A DNA stretch of 64,000 nucleotides from Streptacidiphilus jiangxiensis (GCF_900109465.1 NZ_FOAZ01000033.1:1-64000); one strand, 5' to 3'; counted from the stretch's first letter, positions 27,397-39,636 are shown. The notes: generated from the sequence alone by a model not told the origin. Translations and numbers: made by a program.

Positions 27397-28236
27397 TCAG
27401 TCGGGTCGCGGGAGCGGACCGGCCGCCAGCACGGTCAGCTCGTCGCCCACCCGCACGGTGCCGTACGGGGCGAGCGGTACGAGGTGGACGCCGAACGCGG
27501 CCTCCTTGCCGAAGCGGCGGCGCTTGCGCAGGGTGCGCAGCGGCTGCTGGCCGGTGAAGACCCCGGCCTCCTGGTCCACGGTGGTCATCACGCACCGGCC
27601 GCACTGCTGCACGACCTCGAACTCCACCTCGCCGACGCGGATCCGGCGCCAGCCGGTCTCCGCCCACGGGGTGGGCCCGTCGACGACGAGGTTCGGCCGG
27701 AACCGTTCCATCGGCACGGGGCCCTGGGCGGCGGCGACCTCGGGGTGGTCGGCGGCGACGAGCGCGTTGAGGGCGTCGAGGGAGGCGGTGGTGGTGAGCA
27801 GGAAGGGGTACTGGTCGGCGAGGCTCGTGGTCGCCGGGCGCGGGCGCCGGTGCGGGTCGTCGAGATGGACCAGCCGCAGGTCGGCGTCGAGCAGCTTGCG
27901 GAACCAGGCGGTGACGGCGGGGTCGTCGACGGCGGGCGCGGTGAAGGGGTCACCGAAGATCGACACAGCGGCGGGAGCGGTGGCGTCCGACGCGGGCACA
28001 CGCAGCGGAGCGGCGTCGGCGTGCGTCACGACGAGCGCGCCGTCGGCGTCGATCTCCGCCTGGAACAGGGCCAGCCGAGGGTCCTGGCGCTGGGTCAGCA
28101 CCTCGCCGTCCGCCTGCACCAGCATCCACCGCCGGTCCCCGGCGAGCCCCCAGGGCTCGACGGTCCCGCTCTCCAGCGCCTGCGCGTGGAACGACTTGAC
28201 CGGGTGTATTCGCAGCGAGGTGAGCCGAGGTGCCAT
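27397..28236 (-). CDS. MOSC domain-containing protein
   Basis: The 279-residue protein has the MOSC N-terminal beta-barrel ([16 protein letters not shown]) and a C-terminal MOSC domain with the signature cysteine in [13 protein letters not shown]. This is the YcbX/mARC-like arrangement that binds molybdenum cofactor and reduces N-hydroxylated compounds. No partner ferredoxin domain is fused to it. The ATG at 28236 begins exactly at the family N-terminus. It is monocistronic with a dispersed repeat just upstream. Confidence 0.9.
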   Translation of the reverse strand: MAPRLTSLRIHPVKSFHAQALESGTVEPWGLAGDRRWMLVQADGEVLTQRQDPRLALFQAEIDADGALVVTHADAAPLRVPASDATAPAAVSIFGDPFTAPAVDDPAVTAWFRKLLDADLRLVHLDDPHRRPRPATTSLADQYPFLLTTTASLDALNALVAADHPEVAAAQGPVPMERFRPNLVVDGPTPWAETGWRRIRVGEVEFEVVQQCGRCVMTTVDQEAGVFTGQQPLRTLRKRRRFGKEAAFGVHLVPLAPYGTVRVGDELTVLAAGPLPRPD

Positions 28237-28270
28237 GCCTCCATGGTGCACCACCAAGGAGGCGCAGCCC

Positions 28271-28378
28271 CCAGAGGCGCGAGGAACCGAGCGACGAGCC
28301 ACCCGGTGAGGTGGAGCCCCGAACGTGCAGGGCCATCCGCAGGTCGGTGGCTGTTCGCGCAGTTCCCCGCGCCCCTGG
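28271..28378. repeat. Dispersed intergenic palindromic element, copy C
   Basis: The right arm cgcagttccccgcgcccctgg-like segment (28358-28378) is identical to the right arm of copy B. The left arm (ccagaggcgcgaggaaccg, from 28271) is degenerate. The internal part is shorter than in copies A and B but keeps the cgtgcagggccatccgcagg segment of copy A. Confidence 0.65.
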
Positions 28379-28403
28379 GTGGTGCGACCGGGAGTGAGGT
28401 GCC

Positions 28404-28883
28404 TCAGTAACCCCGCTGCTGCGGGTACTGCGGCTGGCTGTAGCCGTACTGCTGCGGCGGGGCCGGGCGCAGGGGGGCGACCGGGGCCACAGGGGCGCTG
28501 TACTGGGAGGGTGCGCCGCCGTAGCCGGGCTGCTGGGGGATGTACGGCTGCGGCGCAGGGTACTGCGCCGGAACCGGCTGCGGCTGGGCGTAGCTGGGGC
28601 TGCTCGGTCCGGGGCCCAGGGCCAGGCGCGGCGCCGGCATCGCGGGCAGGTTGCTGCCCGTCCCGTAGGACGAGCCGTAGCCCGTGCCGTACTGGGAGCC
28701 GTACGACGATCCGTAGGCCGACGAGCCAAAGCTGTCGTAGCCGGCCGGCGGCAGGGCCGCAGGCACGTTGATCGGCGCGATCTGGGGGACGCCCCGCTCA
28801 GCCACGAGGCTGTCGTAGATGGGGGTGTCCGAGGCAAAGGACGGAGCGTAGTAACCGACTCCGTCGTAGGAGCGGGAGGTCAT
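28404..28883 (-). CDS. Tyr/Pro/Gln-rich protein, DUF6643-like
   Basis: The 159-residue protein starts MTSRSYDGVGYYAPSFA and contains the conserved TPIYDSLVAERGVPQIAPI segment (about residues 19-37) that I associate with the Streptomyces DUF6643 family. The rest is low complexity: a Gly/Ser/Tyr block with repeats of YGSSYG, then Pro/Gln/Tyr-rich sequence to the QYPQQRGY end. It has no signal peptide or membrane segment and is probably disordered. The family name is from memory. The function is unknown. Confidence 0.7.
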   Translation of the reverse strand: MTSRSYDGVGYYAPSFASDTPIYDSLVAERGVPQIAPINVPAALPPAGYDSFGSSAYGSSYGSQYGTGYGSSYGTGSNLPAMPAPRLALGPGPSSPSYAQPQPVPAQYPAPQPYIPQQPGYGGAPSQYSAPVAPVAPLRPAPPQQYGYSQPQYPQQRGY

Positions 28884-29062
28884 GACGCATACGGTAAGCC
28901 CACAACGTGCCTGCTGAGGAGAGTGTCACCACAGGGAGTTGCGGGGTTTGCCGAGCTTTTGGACGAAGCGACGACGCGAATGTGTGAAAAACGGTCAGAT
29001 CGGCAGGGGTAGCCGGTCGAAAGCGGTCGCTTTGTTGATGCAATGTTTACCGGAGCGACGAA

Positions 29063-29100
29063 TTCCGCCCTCCCGAGTCGCTGACCTCGGGAGGGCGGAA
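29063..29100 (-). terminator. Strong terminator of the PAC2 gene
   Basis: Perfect 15-base arms (ttccgccctcccgag at 29063-29077, complement at 29086-29100) with an 8-base loop lie 28 bases downstream of the PAC2 stop on the minus strand. Confidence 0.8.
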
Positions 29101-29128
29101 GAGAGTTTTCGGTCGTCCGTGCGACGGG

Positions 29129-29992
29129 TCAGTCACCCGTCTTGGGTGGCTGGTTGTCCCGCCGGCGCAGGTAGCGCTCGAACTCGCGCGCGATCGCCTC
29201 GCCCGAGGCCTCCGGCAGGTCGACCGTGTCCTTGGCCTCCTCCAGCTGCTGCACGTACTCGGCCACCTCGCTGTCCTCGGCCGCCAGCTGGTCCACGCCC
29301 AGCTGCCACGCCCGCGCGTCCTCCGGCAGGTCGCCGAGCGGGACGCGGATGTCCAGCAGGTCCTCCAGCTTGTTCAGCAGCGCCAGCGTCGCCTTCGGGT
29401 TCGGCGGCTGGGCCACGTAGTGGGGGACCGCGGCCCAGAACGTGGCGACCGGGATGCCCGCCTGCGCGCAGGCCTCCTGCAGCACACCGACGATGCCCGT
29501 CGGGCCCTCGTAGCGGCTCTCCTCCAGCTCCAGCGAGCGGGCCACGTCCGGGTCGGAGGTGACGCCGCTGACCGGCACCGGCCGGGTGTGCGGGGTGTCC
29601 CCGAGCAGCGCGCCCAGGATCACGACCATCTCCACGCCCAGCTCGTGCGCGAGATGCAGCAGCTCCTGACAGAAGCTGCGCCAGCGCATGCTCGGCTCGA
29701 TGCCGCGGACCAGCACCAGGTCCCGGGTCTTCGGCTCGGTCACCCGGATGACGGAAAGGCGGGTCGTCGGCCAGGTGATCCGGCGGACCCCGCCGTCCAT
29801 CCAGACGGTGGGGCGGTTCACCTGGAAGTCGTAGTAGTCCTCCGCGTCCAGTTCCGCGAAGACCTTGCCACCCCAGGTGTCGTCCATATGAGCGACGGCG
29901 GTGGAGGCGGCGTCCCCCGCGTCGTTCCAGCCCTCGAACGCGGCCACCATGACCGGGTCGATGAGCTCGGGCACGTCCTCAAGCTCGACCAC
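29129..29992 (-). CDS. PAC2 family protein
   Basis: The 287-residue protein matches the actinobacterial PAC2 family, related in fold to proteasome assembly chaperone 2 of eukaryotes. Recognisable segments are VMVAAFEGWNDAGDAAS near the N-terminus, LVRGIEPSMRWRSF, ILGALLGDTPHTRPVPVSG and FWAAVPHYVAQPPNPKA. The GTG at 29992 is chosen for ggagg seven bases upstream. The biochemical role in bacteria is not established. The proteasome genes lie 12 kb away, so a functional link is only suggestive. It is divergent from metH. Confidence 0.88.
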   Translation of the reverse strand: MVELEDVPELIDPVMVAAFEGWNDAGDAASTAVAHMDDTWGGKVFAELDAEDYYDFQVNRPTVWMDGGVRRITWPTTRLSVIRVTEPKTRDLVLVRGIEPSMRWRSFCQELLHLAHELGVEMVVILGALLGDTPHTRPVPVSGVTSDPDVARSLELEESRYEGPTGIVGVLQEACAQAGIPVATFWAAVPHYVAQPPNPKATLALLNKLEDLLDIRVPLGDLPEDARAWQLGVDQLAAEDSEVAEYVQQLEEAKDTVDLPEASGEAIAREFERYLRRRDNQPPKTGD

Positions 29993-30226
29993 CCCGGTGC
30001 CTCCCTCCACACTTGCCAGGCTCCGACTCAGCTGAGCCGTCCCACGGACTGTAAGTGCCCAGCGTACGGGCAACCATTCCTTTTCCGGGTGGGCTTGCCA
30101 GGGCGCGGGCGTCCCACCTGGCGGAATCAGAACGAACCCTCGGTGCGGGCTGGAATACGCTGGGTCTCGTGCGTCGGCGACCGAGTCGACGCAAAGCCGA
30201 CAGCCGTCGCACACAGGGAGCCCACC

Positions 30227-33718
<3,492 letters not shown>

Positions 33719-33749
33719 TCATGTGAGGCGTAAGCTGTAGGACCCGATT

Positions 33750-33781
33750 CGGGCCGATCACCGGGGATGGTGGTCGGCCCG
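33750..33781 (+). terminator. Hairpin terminator after metH
   Basis: Thirteen-base arms with one G-U pair (cgggccgatcacc at 33750-33762, partner at 33769-33781) and a 6-base loop begin 31 bases after the metH stop. Confidence 0.65.
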
Positions 33782-33816
33782 AGCCGTCTCCGAACGACCG
33801 AAGGACGCGCCCGCCC

Positions 33817-34494
33817 GTGACCATTCCCGCTACCCGCACGCTCGAGGCCGTCCTGATCGACATGGACGGCACGCTGGTCGACACCGAGGACTTCTGGTGG
33901 GAGGCCGAGAGCTCCCTGCTGGCCGAGCTCGGTCACCCGATCGGCGTCGAGGAGCGGGAGATCGTCGTCGGCGGGCCGATGAGCCGGGTGGTCGACCATC
34001 TGCTGACGGTCTCGGGCGCGCCGCTGACCCCGGCGGCGTTGGGCGACGCGATCAACGAGCGGTTCGTGGAGCTGATCGGGCAGGGCGTGCCGGTGCGGGC
34101 GGGCGCGAAGGCGCTGCTCGTGGACCTGGCCGCGCAGGGCGTCCCGACCGCCCTGGTCTCCGCCTCGCACCGGCGGATCATCGACCAGGTGCTGAAGACT
34201 CTCGGCGGCCACTTCTTCGCCTTCACGGTCGCGGGCGACGAGCTGGAGCGCACCAAGCCGCACCCGGACCCGTATCTGCTGGCCGCCGAGCGCCTCGGCG
34301 CCGATCCGTCACGCTGCGTGGTGATCGAGGACGCGCCCACCGGTGTCCGCTCCGGTCTGGCGGCGGGCTGCCACGTGCTCGCGGTGCCGTCCGTGGCCGC
34401 CATCGAGCCAGGTCCGCGGACCACGGTGCGCGCCACCCTCGAGGGTGTGGACACCGATCTGCTGCGTGGGCTCCTTACCCTGCAGCGCGACTGA
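33817..34494 (+). CDS. HAD-superfamily hydrolase (beta-phosphoglucomutase/phosphatase-like)
   Basis: The 225-residue protein has HAD motif I LIDMDGTLVDTE (nucleophile in DMD), motif II VSAS, motif III Lys in KPHPDPYLLA and motif IV VVIEDAPTGVRSG. The inserted helical cap between motifs I and II (about residues 25-95) places it in subfamily I, with phosphoglycolate phosphatase and beta-phosphoglucomutase relatives. The substrate is not identifiable. A GTG start follows gaaggac. It may be partly read through from metH despite the hairpin. Confidence 0.87.
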   Translation: MTIPATRTLEAVLIDMDGTLVDTEDFWWEAESSLLAELGHPIGVEEREIVVGGPMSRVVDHLLTVSGAPLTPAALGDAINERFVELIGQGVPVRAGAKALLVDLAAQGVPTALVSASHRRIIDQVLKTLGGHFFAFTVAGDELERTKPHPDPYLLAAERLGADPSRCVVIEDAPTGVRSGLAAGCHVLAVPSVAAIEPGPRTTVRATLEGVDTDLLRGLLTLQRD

Positions 34495-34745
34495 TCATGC
34501 ACACAGAAAAGTAACTACCTGCTAACGTTAAATCGGACTTATTGGGGCACGATCCCTCAAATCTCCTGCCCGTGGCGCTCTTTGGGCCAACCCTGGGTGA
34601 GGATCGACTGCCTGATTCATGCGATCGTGTGGCAGGCTACCGACCACTCGACCTTTCGCGAGCCAGAGCGCACCCCTGACCGTGGTGTTGCGGCGTCGCG
34701 GCACGGCGGCGACACCCCTCAGCGCCGGCAAGGAGATTAGAACTG

Positions 34746-36374
34746 ATGTCAGCTCTCAAGCGGGCTGCTGCGCTCAGCTGCATAGGCCTCATCGCCACCA
34801 CCACTGCGTGCGGCTCCTCCAAGTCGGCCTCACCGGTCGGCGGCGCTCCGAGCGTGACCATCAAGGTCGGTTCGGCCAACGCCTTCACCACGCTCGACCC
34901 GGCGAACGCGTACGACCAGGGCTCCTGGGAGGTGTACTACAACATCTACCAGGGCCTGTTCACCTACGCGCCCGGCGGCAACACCCCGAGCCCCGACCTC
35001 GCGACGGGCAAGTGCGCCCTGAGCAGCGACCAGCTCACCGCCACCTGCGACATCCGCTCCGGCGTGAAGTTCTCCAACGGCGACCCGCTGGACGCCACCG
35101 CCGTCAAGTTCTCCCTCGACCGTGTGGCGCGGATCAAGTCGGGCACGGGCGTCAACGCCCTGTTCTCCACGATCAAGTCCGTGGACGTCGCGAGCCCGAC
35201 CGAGGTCAAGATCCACCTGACCACGCCCGACGCCACCCTCGAGGACCGTCTCGCCTCGGGTGTCGCCTCGATCGTCGACCCCAAGGTGTTCTCCGGCACC
35301 AAGGCCGAGCCCAACAACTTCACCGACGTGGTCGGCTCCGGCCGCTACAAGGTCGACAGCGTGACCTTCGGCGACCTCGGCGGCACCAAGCAGCCCACCG
35401 AGATCAAGCTCTCGCTGAACCCGAACTACCAGGGTGCGGCCTCGGCCCCGCAGAACTCCGCCGTCGACATCAAGTACTACGCCGACCAGGCCGGCACCAA
35501 GGCGGCGCTGGACAGCAAGGACGTCGACGTCGTCATCCAGGACCTGAACGCGTCCGACATCGTCTCCATGCAGAACGACCAGCAGCTCGGCACCGGGCTG
35601 CAGGTCTTCCAGGGCCCCGGCGGCACCGTCCGACTGATGTCCTTCAACACCCTCAAGGGCGTCTTCAAGAACGTCAAGGTGCGCCAGGCCGTCGCCGAGC
35701 TGATCAACCGCGACACCATCGCCGAGAACGCCTACAAGCACACCGTCACCCCGGCGTACTCGATCATGCCGGCGGGTATCGCCAACGAGTCCGAGTCCTT
35801 CTCGGCGTACACCAGCCGCAAGGTGTCCGCGGCGACGGTGAAGTCGAACCTGGAGAAGGCCGGCATCCAGCTCCCGGTCAAGTTCACGCTCGACTACGGT
35901 CAGGGTGACGCGGCCAAGGCCGCCGAGGTCCAGATGATCCAGCAGCAGCTGGACCAGTCCGGCATCTTCGACGTCACCCTCAAGGGCTTCAAGGGCGGCT
36001 TCGGCGAGATGCAGAAGGCAGTCCTCGGCAACGGCAAGTTCGACGCCTTCATGGTCGCCTGGTCCGCCGACTACCTCGACGCGGACGACTACATCTCCCC
36101 GATGGTCGGTGGCCAGGGCCCCGGCCCGCTGTACAACAGCTGGCACAGCACCGCGGTGAACACCCTCATCGCCCAGGGCCTGAACTACCCGACCCGCACC
36201 GCGGCGTTCAACGTGTACAAGCAGGTCCAGGAGGACATCGCCAACGCCGTGCCGGTGCTGCCGATCTGGACCAACTCGCAGTACGCCGCCGCGCAGTCGA
36301 ACGTCACCGGCGTGCCGCTGACGCTGGACAGCTCCGGCAACAACCGCTGGTGGATGATCGGCAAGAACTCGTAG
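34746..36374 (+). CDS. ABC transporter substrate-binding lipoprotein (family 5)
   Basis: The 542-residue protein has a lipoprotein signal with lipobox TTAC (Cys22), followed by the extracellular SBP_bac_5 fold used by oligopeptide and dipeptide binding proteins: TLDPANAYDQGSWEVYYNIYQGL near the start, FSNGDPLDATAVKFSLDR, and KVRQAVAELINRDTIAENAY. No permease or ATPase gene accompanies it, so it may serve a shared transporter or act as a sensor. The 250-base leader region upstream is unusually AT-rich around 34500-34550 and probably holds the promoter. A near-perfect terminator follows. Confidence 0.9.
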   Translation: MSALKRAAALSCIGLIATTTACGSSKSASPVGGAPSVTIKVGSANAFTTLDPANAYDQGSWEVYYNIYQGLFTYAPGGNTPSPDLATGKCALSSDQLTATCDIRSGVKFSNGDPLDATAVKFSLDRVARIKSGTGVNALFSTIKSVDVASPTEVKIHLTTPDATLEDRLASGVASIVDPKVFSGTKAEPNNFTDVVGSGRYKVDSVTFGDLGGTKQPTEIKLSLNPNYQGAASAPQNSAVDIKYYADQAGTKAALDSKDVDVVIQDLNASDIVSMQNDQQLGTGLQVFQGPGGTVRLMSFNTLKGVFKNVKVRQAVAELINRDTIAENAYKHTVTPAYSIMPAGIANESESFSAYTSRKVSAATVKSNLEKAGIQLPVKFTLDYGQGDAAKAAEVQMIQQQLDQSGIFDVTLKGFKGGFGEMQKAVLGNGKFDAFMVAWSADYLDADDYISPMVGGQGPGPLYNSWHSTAVNTLIAQGLNYPTRTAAFNVYKQVQEDIANAVPVLPIWTNSQYAAAQSNVTGVPLTLDSSGNNRWWMIGKNS

Positions 36375-36390
36375 TCGAGTGACAGCGGGA

Positions 36391-36421
36391 GAGCCGGGCG
36401 ACAGTGGCTGTCGCCCGGCTC
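36391..36421. terminator. Terminator after the solute-binding protein gene
   Basis: Perfect 14-base arms (gagccgggcgacag at 36391-36404, complement at 36408-36421) with a TGG loop and a following cttccgtt lie between two convergent genes, so the hairpin may serve both. Confidence 0.8.
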
Positions 36422-36466
36422 CTTCCGTTGCGTCGTGGAACGTCGTGCCTTGTCGTGCCGCGGAGG

Positions 36467-37138
36467 TCAGCTGCCGCCGGGGCGGACCAGGCCGCTCTCG
36501 TACGCGAAGACCGCCGCCTGTACGCGGTCGCGCAGGCCGAGCTTGGTCAGCACGTGGCCCACGTGCGTCTTCACCGTCGTCTCGCTGACGAACAGCTCGC
36601 CCGCCACCTCCGCGTTGGACAGGCCCTTCGCGACCAGCTTGAGCACCTCGACCTCACGGTCCGTCGGCGTGGCCAGCGACGGCGGCGGCGCCTCGTCGCC
36701 CGAGGGCAGCCGGCCGGCGTACATGTCCAGCAGGCGCCGGGTGACGCTCGGCGCGAGCATCGCCGCGCCCTCGGCGATCACCCGGATCGCCTGCACCAGC
36801 TCCTCGGCCGGGACGTCCTTGAGCAGAAAGCCGCTGGCCCCCGCGCGCAGCGCCTCCACCACGTACTCGTCCAGGTCGAAGGTGGTCAGCACCAGGACCT
36901 TGGCCGGGCCGTCCCGGCCGGGGCCGGCGATGCGGCGGGTGGCCTCCACCCCGTCCATCCGGGGCATCCGGATGTCCATCAGGACCACGTCCGGCTGGAG
37001 CGCCCGGACCTGGTCGAGCGCCTGCTGCCCGTCCCCGGCCTCGCCGACCACGGCGATGTCGGATTCGGCCTCCAGGATCATCCGGAAGCCGGTACGCAGC
37101 AGCGGCTGGTCGTCGACCAGCAGCACGCGGATCGTCAC
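36467..37138 (-). CDS. Orphan NarL-family response regulator
   Basis: The 223-residue regulator has a receiver domain with the acidic pair at residues 9-10, phosphoacceptor Asp55 in VLMDIRMPR and Lys in LLKDV, plus a C-terminal LuxR helix-turn-helix (LVAKGLSNAEVAGELFVSETTVKTH). The GTG at 37138 is chosen because ggag lies six bases upstream. Two ATG codons just before it are alternatives. No histidine kinase gene is beside it: its neighbours are a solute-binding protein and a nuclease gene. Confidence 0.9.
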   Translation of the reverse strand: MTIRVLLVDDQPLLRTGFRMILEAESDIAVVGEAGDGQQALDQVRALQPDVVLMDIRMPRMDGVEATRRIAGPGRDGPAKVLVLTTFDLDEYVVEALRAGASGFLLKDVPAEELVQAIRVIAEGAAMLAPSVTRRLLDMYAGRLPSGDEAPPPSLATPTDREVEVLKLVAKGLSNAEVAGELFVSETTVKTHVGHVLTKLGLRDRVQAAVFAYESGLVRPGGS

Positions 37139-37213
37139 GGAACGCTCCATCATTCGTCGAGCTCGATCAGGTTCGAGGTGCTTGATCAGTCTTGATCAGT
37201 TGAGTCGGTCGAG

Positions 37214-38179
37214 TCAGTTGAGGGTGTCAGCCAAAGGGTACGCAGGCGGCGTGCCGCCCCACGCAGGGCACAGCGACTTGTGCGCGCACCAGTCGCAGAG
37301 CCGGTTCGGGTTGGCCGGCCACTCGCCCGTCTCCAGCGCCCGCTGGATCGCCTGCCACAGGGCCTGGAGCTTGCGCTCCGTGGCCAGCAGGTCGCCCTCG
37401 TCCGGGTCGTACGTGACGACCTGGCCGCCACCGCCCAGGTACATCAGCTGCAGGCGCTTGGGCAGCACGCCGCGCTCGCGCCAGATCACCAGCGCGTAGA
37501 ACTTCATCTGGAACATGGCCTTGCCCTCGAAATCCCGCGAGGGCGCGCGGCCGGTCTTGTAGTCCACCACCCGGACCTCGCCGGTGGGCGCCACGTCGAT
37601 CCGGTCGACGTAGCCGCGCAGCGTCAGGCCGGACTCCAGCTCCGTGGTGACCAGCAGCTCCCGCTCGGCGGGCTGCAGGCGGTTCGGGTCCTCGATGCGG
37701 AAGTAGGACGCGAGCAGCTGCTCCGCGCCCGCGAGCCAGGACGCCAGCTCCTCGGCGTCCGTGCCGCCGGCCTCGGCCGGGAACAGCTCCGCGACCTCCG
37801 GCCGCTCCTCCAGCAGCCGCTCCCACTGCGGACGCAGCAGCGCCTTGGCGGCGTCCGGCGTCCGCGACCCCTGCGGCGCGTCGAAGAGCCGCTCGAGGAC
37901 CGAGTGGATCAGCGTGCCCCGGGTGGCGGCCGGGCTCGGCGGCTCGGGCAGCTTGTCGATCACCCGCAGCCGGTAGAGCAGCGGGCAGGTCATGAAATCC
38001 GACGCGCGCGAGGGGGAGAGCGAGACCGGGTGCTTGAACGCCTTCGGCTCGGCCTCCGGCTGCGCCTCCGGGTGCGCAGGGGTCTCCAGCGGCACGACCT
38101 CGTCCGCGGAGCGGGGCGCGGGTGGCGCGTGGGTCTGGGCCACTGGAGGCTGGGTCGTCGGCGGGTCGGCGGCTTGCAT
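37214..38179 (-). CDS. RecB-like PD-(D/E)XK nuclease with Fe-S cysteine set
   Basis: The 321-residue protein belongs to the RecB/Cas4/AddB-type nucleases. An N-terminal Pro/Ala-rich tail of about 45 residues precedes LSPSRASDFMTCPLLYRL (Cys65). The core has a GTLIHSVLERLF helix and the catalytic strands YVDRID and VVDYKTGRA (Asp and Lys of the motif). The C-terminus has CDWCAHKSLC (Cys295, 298, 304). One early cysteine plus three late ones is the [4Fe-4S] arrangement known in AddB and Cas4. A role in DNA repair is likely. No helicase is fused. It is divergent from the M50 protease gene. Confidence 0.88.
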   Translation of the reverse strand: MQAADPPTTQPPVAQTHAPPAPRSADEVVPLETPAHPEAQPEAEPKAFKHPVSLSPSRASDFMTCPLLYRLRVIDKLPEPPSPAATRGTLIHSVLERLFDAPQGSRTPDAAKALLRPQWERLLEERPEVAELFPAEAGGTDAEELASWLAGAEQLLASYFRIEDPNRLQPAERELLVTTELESGLTLRGYVDRIDVAPTGEVRVVDYKTGRAPSRDFEGKAMFQMKFYALVIWRERGVLPKRLQLMYLGGGGQVVTYDPDEGDLLATERKLQALWQAIQRALETGEWPANPNRLCDWCAHKSLCPAWGGTPPAYPLADTLN

Positions 38180-38197
38180 GGGTCCGACCCTACGGCC

Positions 38198-38239
38198 TGG
38201 CACCGACATCCCGCGGGCTGGCACCGACATCCCGCGGGT
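38198..38239. repeat. 21-base tandem duplication
   Basis: Two head-to-tail 21-base units beginning tggcaccgacatcccgcggg occupy 38198-38218 and 38219-38239 and differ only in the last base. They lie between the divergent starts of the nuclease and M50 protease genes and contain the palindrome cccgcggg. Confidence 0.85.
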
Positions 38240-38355
38240 AAGAAGGGAAAGGACGGGCCTTCGGCCCGCCGCGTGCGTGGCCGTGTCACTGATCGCGTAG
38301 CGTGTGGCGGGCGGGCACGGCGTGGGGCAGGCCCGGCCAGGCGAAGGGGCGGACA

Positions 38356-39585
38356 TTGAGCGAAGAGCACGGCGGAGCCGGCAGAACACCGCACCAGCCC
38401 GACGCCCCGGACACCACCGACCGGCCCGCGGGAGCGCTGCGCATGGGCCGTCCCTTCGGCGTCCCGGTGTACGTCACGCCGAGCTGGTTCCTCGTCGCCG
38501 CGCTGATCACCTGGCTCTTCGGCGGCCAGATCGACGTCGTGCTTCCGGGCCTGGGCGGTGCCCGGTACCTCGTCTCGCTCTTCTTCGCGCTCGCCTTCTA
38601 CGGCTCGGTCCTGGTCCACGAGCTCGCGCACACGGTCCTCGCGCTCCGCTTCGAGCTGCCGGTGCTCCGCATCCAGCTCCAGTTCTTCGGCGGCGTGTCG
38701 GAGATCACCAAGGAGGCGCAGAGCGCGGGGCGCGAGTTCTGGCTCGCCTTCGCCGGACCGCTGCTCTCGCTGGTGCTCGGCGGGGTGTTCCTGCTCGCCA
38801 TGCAGTTCGTCACCCCGGCCACGGTGCCCGGCGTGCTGCTGACCTCGCTGATGCTCAGCAACTTCGTCGTCGCCGCGTTCAACCTGCTGCCCGGCCTGCC
38901 GCTGGACGGCGGCCGGATGCTGCGGGCCGTGGTCTGGAAGGCCACGGGCCGACCGATGGCCGGCACCGTGGCCGCGGCCTGGGCCGGCCGGGTGCTCGCG
39001 GTGGCCGTGCTGATCCTGCTGCCCGCGTACTCCGCGGCCGCGGCCCCCGGCCTGGGCACCTTCTCCATGCTCACCGACGCCGTCCTCGGCGCGGTTCTCG
39101 CCGCGATCATCTGGAACGGCGCGGGCGGCAGCCTGCGGAACGCGCGGCTGCGGGAGCGCCTCCCGGAGCTGAGCGCGACCGCGCTGACCCGCCGCGCGGT
39201 CAGCGTCACCGGCGACACGCCCCTGGCGGAGGCACTGCGCCGGCTGGAGGAGGCGGAGGCCCTCGGCATCATCGTCACCGACTCCGCGGGCACCCCCGTC
39301 GCCCTCGTCCGCGAGCGCGCGGTCCGCGCGATCCCCGACCACCGCCGCCCCTGGATGCAGGTCGCGGAGGTCTCCGCACCCCTCGGCCCCGGCAGCAGGA
39401 TCGCTTCTGCGCTGGCCGGCGAGGACCTCCTCGACGCGCTGCGCGCCGCCCCGGCGGCGGAGTACCTGGTCGAGGACCCGCAGGGCAACCCGCTGGGCGT
39501 CCTGGCGGCCGTGGACGTGGAGCGCGCCTTCGCCCGCGCGATGGCGGGGGAGGACCCGATCCCGGAGTCGGTTGCGACCTCCTGA
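38356..39585 (+). CDS. Site-2 protease family metalloprotease (M50) with CBS domains
   Basis: The 409-residue integral membrane protease has MGRPFGVPVYVTPSWFL at the start of the core, the zinc motif HELAH at residues 88-92, six or so membrane segments and the second metal motif LLPGLPLDGGRML. Two CBS modules (about residues 270-395) end the protein, as in the Rv2625c/Rip3-like group. It should cut a membrane-embedded substrate such as an anti-sigma factor, perhaps gated by nucleotide binding to CBS. The TTG at 38356 is chosen for aagggg six bases upstream and because homologues begin nearby. Confidence 0.88.
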   Translation: MSEEHGGAGRTPHQPDAPDTTDRPAGALRMGRPFGVPVYVTPSWFLVAALITWLFGGQIDVVLPGLGGARYLVSLFFALAFYGSVLVHELAHTVLALRFELPVLRIQLQFFGGVSEITKEAQSAGREFWLAFAGPLLSLVLGGVFLLAMQFVTPATVPGVLLTSLMLSNFVVAAFNLLPGLPLDGGRMLRAVVWKATGRPMAGTVAAAWAGRVLAVAVLILLPAYSAAAAPGLGTFSMLTDAVLGAVLAAIIWNGAGGSLRNARLRERLPELSATALTRRAVSVTGDTPLAEALRRLEEAEALGIIVTDSAGTPVALVRERAVRAIPDHRRPWMQVAEVSAPLGPGSRIASALAGEDLLDALRAAPAAEYLVEDPQGNPLGVLAAVDVERAFARAMAGEDPIPESVATS

Positions 39586-39636
39586 GGGGCGCGGGGAGCA
39601 CGGAGGGTGCAAATAGCCCTGTGATCAGACAGTAAA

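Noticed and set aside
29993-30226. Possible cobalamin or SAH riboswitch upstream of metH
   Set aside because: I see no B12-box core (gccactg-like) nor the conserved SAH riboswitch pattern. A covariance-model search would settle it.
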